NCBI GenBank assembly: GCA_945631445.1
Contig: CALZCR010000044.1
Coordinates: 1 to 8,576 of the forward strand
Direction: 5' to 3'
Origin: an uncultured Corynebacterium sp.
GTDB lineage: Bacteria; Actinomycetota; Actinomycetes; Mycobacteriales; Mycobacteriaceae
Length of the DNA stretch: 8,576 nt
Shown here piece by piece: positions 5,536 to 8,576 of this stretch (its first letter is position 1; the number at the start of each line of letters is the position of its first letter). Under the pieces are notes generated by a model. The model was not told where the DNA came from and did not search any database. It saw only the letters and a list, made by a program, of their open reading frames with translations. The translations under genes and the position numbers were made by a program.

Positions 5536-5566
5536 ACCTTATCCCAAAGCACCGCCGGGTAGGCAA
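5536..5566 (-). promoter_or_regulatory. Candidate ffs promoter
   Basis: On the minus strand TAAGGT (5541-5536), preceded by TTGGGA, is 6-7 nt upstream of the predicted RNA 5' end, a good -10 position. TTGCCT (5566-5561) may serve as the -35 with a long 19-bp spacer. The match is imperfect but agrees independently with the RNA end deduced from base pairing. Confidence 0.45.
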
Positions 5567-5576
5567 ACCGGCCTGC

Positions 5577-6722
5577 TCAACGCCCGCCGAGCGCCCCCAC
5601 CGCCGCCACGGATTCGCGCACGGCCTGCGCGGCGGCAGCGATCTCCGCGCCGGTGACGTCGGGGCCGAAGGTAAACCGCACCGCGGTGCGCGCCAGCTCC
5701 TCCCCCATTCCCAAGGCGGTGAGCCCGTGCGAGGGCTCATCGGCTCCGGCGGCGCACGCCGCACCGGAGGAGCACACGATCCCGCGGGATTCGAGTTCTA
5801 ACAACACCGTCTCGCCGTTGACGCCCGGGAAGACGAAGGAGGCGTGCCCGGGTAGACGGCTCTGCCGCGGGCCGGTGACCTGCGCGCCGGGGCAGGTCGA
5901 CAGGACCGTGTCGATGAAATCGTCACGCAGTGCGCTCAGCCGGGCGGCGGTCTCTACGCGTTCGGCTTCGGCCTCCGCCAACGCGACGGCCAGGGCCACC
6001 GCCCCGGCGAGGTTCTCGGTGCCGCTGCGTCGGCCGCGCTCTTGTCCCCCGCCGTGGATGACGGGCTCGAGCGCGTAACGCCCGCGCGACCACAGCACCC
6101 CGCTGCCTTTGGGGGCGCCGACCTTGTGCCCGGACAGGCTCAGCGCGTCCACGCCCAGCTCCGCCACGTTCAGCGGCAGGTGCCCGGCGGCTTGCACCGC
6201 GTCGGTGTGAAACGGCACCTTCTTCTGTTTCGCCACCGCCGTAAGCTCCGCGATGGGTTGGACCGCGCCGATCTCGTTGTTGGCGTAGTGGATCGACACC
6301 AGCGTGGTGTCCTCGCGCAGGATACTGGCCAGCTCGTCTGGGTCGATCAGGCCCTCGGCAGAGGGCGTCAGGTAATCGACTTCGAAGCCGTGGACGCGCT
6401 GCAGGTACTCGGCGCTGGCCAACACCGCATCATGCTCGATCGGGGTGGTCACCAAATGTTTTCCGCGCGGTCGGCCCAGCGCGAAGCCTTTGAGCGCCAG
6501 GTTGTCGGCCTCCGTGCCGCCGGCGGTGAAGGTCACCTCGGAGGCCCGCCCGCCGAGCACCTTTGCCACCGCGGCGCGCGCCTGCGCCAGCCCGTCAGCG
6601 GCGGCCTTGCCCAGGCCGTGGGTGCTGGAGGGGTTGCCGAACTCCCCGGTCAGATACGGCCACATCGCCTCCAAAGCGCTGCGGCGCACGGGCGTGGTGG
6701 CGGCGTGGTCGAGGTAGATCAC
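5577..6722 (-). CDS. nadS: Cysteine desulfurase of the NAD operon (NadS)
   Basis: A 381-residue PLP enzyme of the NifS/IscS (group I) type that removes sulfur from cysteine as a persulfide for Fe-S assembly. Landmarks: N-terminal IYLDHAATTPV, His97 in TTPIEHDAV, ANNEIGAVQPI at 147-157, Asp174 and Gln177 in HTDAVQ, Schiff-base Lys200 in SLSGHK, RSGTEN at 232-237, and the catalytic-loop Cys323 in CSSGAACAAG followed by EPS at 329-331. The start is GTG 6722, overlapping the nadC stop by 4 bp (GTGA), so it is translationally coupled. Its place behind nadA and nadC, as in C. glutamicum, indicates that it matures the oxygen-sensitive [4Fe-4S] cluster of NadA, rather than being the general Suf system desulfurase. 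This specialised role is inference from context plus the C. glutamicum precedent as I recall it. Confidence 0.92.
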   Translation of the reverse strand: MIYLDHAATTPVRRSALEAMWPYLTGEFGNPSSTHGLGKAAADGLAQARAAVAKVLGGRASEVTFTAGGTEADNLALKGFALGRPRGKHLVTTPIEHDAVLASAEYLQRVHGFEVDYLTPSAEGLIDPDELASILREDTTLVSIHYANNEIGAVQPIAELTAVAKQKKVPFHTDAVQAAGHLPLNVAELGVDALSLSGHKVGAPKGSGVLWSRGRYALEPVIHGGGQERGRRSGTENLAGAVALAVALAEAEAERVETAARLSALRDDFIDTVLSTCPGAQVTGPRQSRLPGHASFVFPGVNGETVLLELESRGIVCSSGAACAAGADEPSHGLTALGMGEELARTAVRFTFGPDVTGAEIAAAAQAVRESVAAVGALGGR

Positions 6723-7567
6723 TGCACGTCCAACCCCAGGTCCAGCGAGCGCACGCTGTGGGTCAGCGCGCCGACGGAGATGACGTCGACGCCGGTGCGG
6801 GCGATGTCCCCCACGGTGTCCAGGTTGACGCCGCCGCTGGCCTCGACGATGAGGCGGCCGTCGACAAGCTCCACGCCGCGGCGCAGATCGGCGAGCTCGA
6901 AGTTGTCCAGCATCACGGAGTTCACCACGCCCGGTTCCACCGTCAGCACCTCCTCGAGCTGATCCAGGCGGTCGACCTCGACCTCCAGGTGCGTGGTGTG
7001 CGAGATCCGCGCGCGTGCCTGACGCAGCGCATCGGCCAGCGACACCCCCGCGGCGGCCAGGGCGGCCAGGTGGTTGTCCTTGGCCATCACCGCGTCCGAC
7101 AGGGAGAAGCGGTGGTTGTGTCCGCCGCCGTCGCGCACGGCCTGGCGTTCCAGCACGCGCAGGCCCGGGGTGGTCTTGCGCGTATCGACGATGCGCGCCG
7201 CCGTACCCTTCACCTCCGCGACGTAGCGGGCGGTAAGCGTGGCGATCCCGCTCATCCGCTGCACCAGGTTCAGCGCGATGCGCTCGCCGCGCAGCACGGC
7301 ACGCGCCGGACCGGTGACGTTGGCCAGCACGTCGCCCGGCGCGAAGGCCGTGCCGTCGGCGACGGTGAGCTCGACGGTGACGGAGGCGTCGACAAGCTCG
7401 AAGACGGTGGCGAAGACCTCCCCGCCGCTGAAGCGTCCCTCCTCGCGCGCCACCAACGAGGCGCGCAGCTGGGCGTCGACCGGGACCAGCGCCTCGGAGG
7501 TCAGATCCCCGTAGGGCGCGTCCTCGGCGAGCGCGGCGGCGACGATGTCGCGGATGGCGTCGCTCAT
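6719..7567 (-). CDS. nadC: Nicotinate-nucleotide pyrophosphorylase (carboxylating), quinolinate phosphoribosyltransferase
   Basis: A 282-residue enzyme, normal length, that joins quinolinate to PRPP with loss of CO2 to give nicotinate mononucleotide, the second committed step of de novo NAD synthesis. Visible motifs in order: EDAPYGDLTSEAL at 15-27, GERIALNLVQRMSGIAT at 94-110, DTRKTTPGLR at 128-137 (phosphate and quinolinate-binding Arg/Lys), GGGHNHRFSLSDAVMAKDNH at 147-166, LEVEVD at 194-199, MLDN at 219-222 and EASGG at 242-246. The second half forms the TIM-like barrel typical of the family. ATG 7567 overlaps the nadA stop as ATGA, and its own stop overlaps the nadS start, so all three genes are tightly coupled in one operon. 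Confidence 0.95.
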   Translation of the reverse strand: MSDAIRDIVAAALAEDAPYGDLTSEALVPVDAQLRASLVAREEGRFSGGEVFATVFELVDASVTVELTVADGTAFAPGDVLANVTGPARAVLRGERIALNLVQRMSGIATLTARYVAEVKGTAARIVDTRKTTPGLRVLERQAVRDGGGHNHRFSLSDAVMAKDNHLAALAAAGVSLADALRQARARISHTTHLEVEVDRLDQLEEVLTVEPGVVNSVMLDNFELADLRRGVELVDGRLIVEASGGVNLDTVGDIARTGVDVISVGALTHSVRSLDLGLDVQ

Positions 7568-8576
7568 TTCTTCTTCGCCCCCTGCTGCGGCGCCACCGAA
7601 AGCATGCGCTCCAGGGCGGTGCGCGCCGGGTCGGCGACGCTATCGGGCACAGAGATCTGGTTGACGACGTTGCCGGCGACCAGTTCCTCGAGCACCCACG
7701 CCAGGTAGGCGGGGTGGATGCGGTACATCGTCGAGCACGGGCAGATGACCGGGTCGAGGCAGAAGATGGTGTGCTCGGGGTGCTCGGCGGCCAGGCGCTG
7801 CACGAGGTTGATCTCGGTGCCGATCGCGAAGGTGGAGCCCGCCGGGGCGGCCTCGATGGCCTTGACGATGAAGTCCGTGGACCCGGCGGAATCGGCGGCG
7901 TCGACGACCTCCATCGGGGACTCCGGGTGCACGATCACGTGCACGTCCGGGTGTTCGGCGCGGGCCTCGTCGATCTGCTCGACGTTGAAGCGCTTGTGCA
8001 CGGAGCAGAACCCGTGCCACAGCAGGATCTTCGCGTCCTCGAGCTGCTGTTCGGTGTTGCCGCCCAGCGGCCGGTTCGGGTTCCACATCGGCATCTGCGC
8101 CAGCGGGATGCCGGCGGCCTTGCCGGTGTTGCGCCCCAGGTGCTGGTCCGGGAAAAACAGCACGCGCTGGCCGCGCTCAAACGCCCAGTCCAACACGGCG
8201 GAGGCGTTCGAGGAGGTGCAGACGATGCCGCCGTGCTCGCCGACGAAGCCCTTGAGCGCGGCCGAGGAGTTCATGTAGGTCACCGGGATGACCGGGGCGC
8301 GGCCCTCGGCGTCCGGTTCCGTGCCGTAGACCTCCTCCAGCTGCTCCCAGCACTCGGTCACCGAATCCAGGTCGGCCATATCTGCCATGGAGCAGCCGGC
8401 GGCCAGGTTCGGCAGGATCGAGGCCTGCTCCGGGGTGGACAGCAGGTCGGCGGTCTCCGCCATGAAGTGCACGCCGCAGAACACGATGGCCTCGGCCTCC
8501 GGGCGGGTTTTCGCGGCGTTGGCCAGCTGGAAGGAGTCGCCCACGAAGTCGGCGTGCTGGATGATCTCGTCGCGCT
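7564..8576 (-). CDS. nadA: Quinolinate synthase NadA, 5' end outside window
   Basis: 336 C-terminal residues are visible; the frame continues through the window edge (the first residues read RDEIIQHADFVGDS), so the Met/Val at 8544 is internal. NadA condenses iminosuccinate with dihydroxyacetone phosphate to quinolinate on a [4Fe-4S] cluster. The three cluster cysteines are in GCSMAD (codon 8394-8392), HGFCSVH (8007-8005) and the CPCSTM segment (7743-7741, with a second Cys at 7737-7735). Other family blocks are FCGVHFMAETA, PVTYMNSS, CTSSNA, FFPDQHLGRN, VHPESP and GTEINLVQRL. The C-terminus is Lys-rich (GAKKK). It leads the nadA-nadC-nadS operon; in C. glutamicum the repressor NdnR acts upstream, a region not visible here. 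No L-aspartate oxidase (nadB) gene is in the window, so the iminosuccinate source is unseen. Confidence 0.95.
   Translation of the reverse strand, partial: RDEIIQHADFVGDSFQLANAAKTRPEAEAIVFCGVHFMAETADLLSTPEQASILPNLAAGCSMADMADLDSVTECWEQLEEVYGTEPDAEGRAPVIPVTYMNSSAALKGFVGEHGGIVCTSSNASAVLDWAFERGQRVLFFPDQHLGRNTGKAAGIPLAQMPMWNPNRPLGGNTEQQLEDAKILLWHGFCSVHKRFNVEQIDEARAEHPDVHVIVHPESPMEVVDAADSAGSTDFIVKAIEAAPAGSTFAIGTEINLVQRLAAEHPEHTIFCLDPVICPCSTMYRIHPAYLAWVLEELVAGNVVNQISVPDSVADPARTALERMLSVAPQQGAKKK

Noticed and set aside
6563..7708. 381-codon open frame on the plus strand opposite nadC and nadS
   Set aside because: Shadow of two well-identified overlapping genes; the Arg/His/Gln-rich product is typical of such frames in GC-rich DNA.
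1..8576. tRNA genes, CRISPR arrays, insertion sequences, integrase attachment sites
   Set aside because: I looked on both strands and saw no tRNA-like cloverleaf, spaced repeat array, transposase or terminal inverted repeat that could be supported.

Overview
The window looks like a high-GC actinobacterial chromosome, most probably a Corynebacterium. Three things point there: an aspartate aminotransferase of the corynebacterial AspT type (subgroup Ic), the gene order nadA-nadC-nadS (the arrangement I recall from C. glutamicum), and an actinobacterial-type small SRP RNA. No species can be named from the sequence alone.

Layout. (1) 1-247, + strand: the last 81 codons of phosphoenolpyruvate carboxylase (ppc). 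(2) 251-2085, - strand: aspT followed closely by a suppressor-of-fused (SUFU)-like gene that runs tail to tail into ppc with only 3 bp between the stop codons. (3) 2086-2531: a 446-bp divergent intergenic region with the aspT leader (a 12-bp tandem repeat that can fold), a candidate aspT promoter, and, on the other side, a palindrome and two GlxR/CRP-like sites around a candidate P450 promoter. (4) 2532-5165, + strand: a 784-aa self-sufficient cytochrome P450 of the CYP116B (P450RhF-like) type, with heme, FMN/NADH reductase and [2Fe-2S] domains in one chain, followed by a 79-aa acidic protein I do not recognise. A perfect 18-bp hairpin closes this unit. (5) 5224-5439: noncoding, with a 16-bp perfect palindrome of TetR-operator type and no regulator gene nearby. 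(6) 5440-5530, - strand: ffs (SRP RNA) with its own promoter and terminator. (7) 5577-8576, - strand: nadA (5' end outside the window), nadC and nadS, coupled by 4-bp overlaps.

How the genes fit together. Ppc makes oxaloacetate and AspT converts it to aspartate. NadA uses the aspartate-derived iminosuccinate to make quinolinate, NadC converts that to nicotinate mononucleotide, and NadS is the likely sulfur donor for the NadA [4Fe-4S] cluster. Most of the window is therefore conserved central metabolism. The P450/79-aa pair is the accessory element, and it sits as its own divergently transcribed unit between aspT and ffs-nad. The most interesting unexplained items are the 79-aa partner gene, the regulatory region in front of the P450, the orphan palindrome at 5273-5288, and the absence of a normal start codon for the SUFU-like gene.
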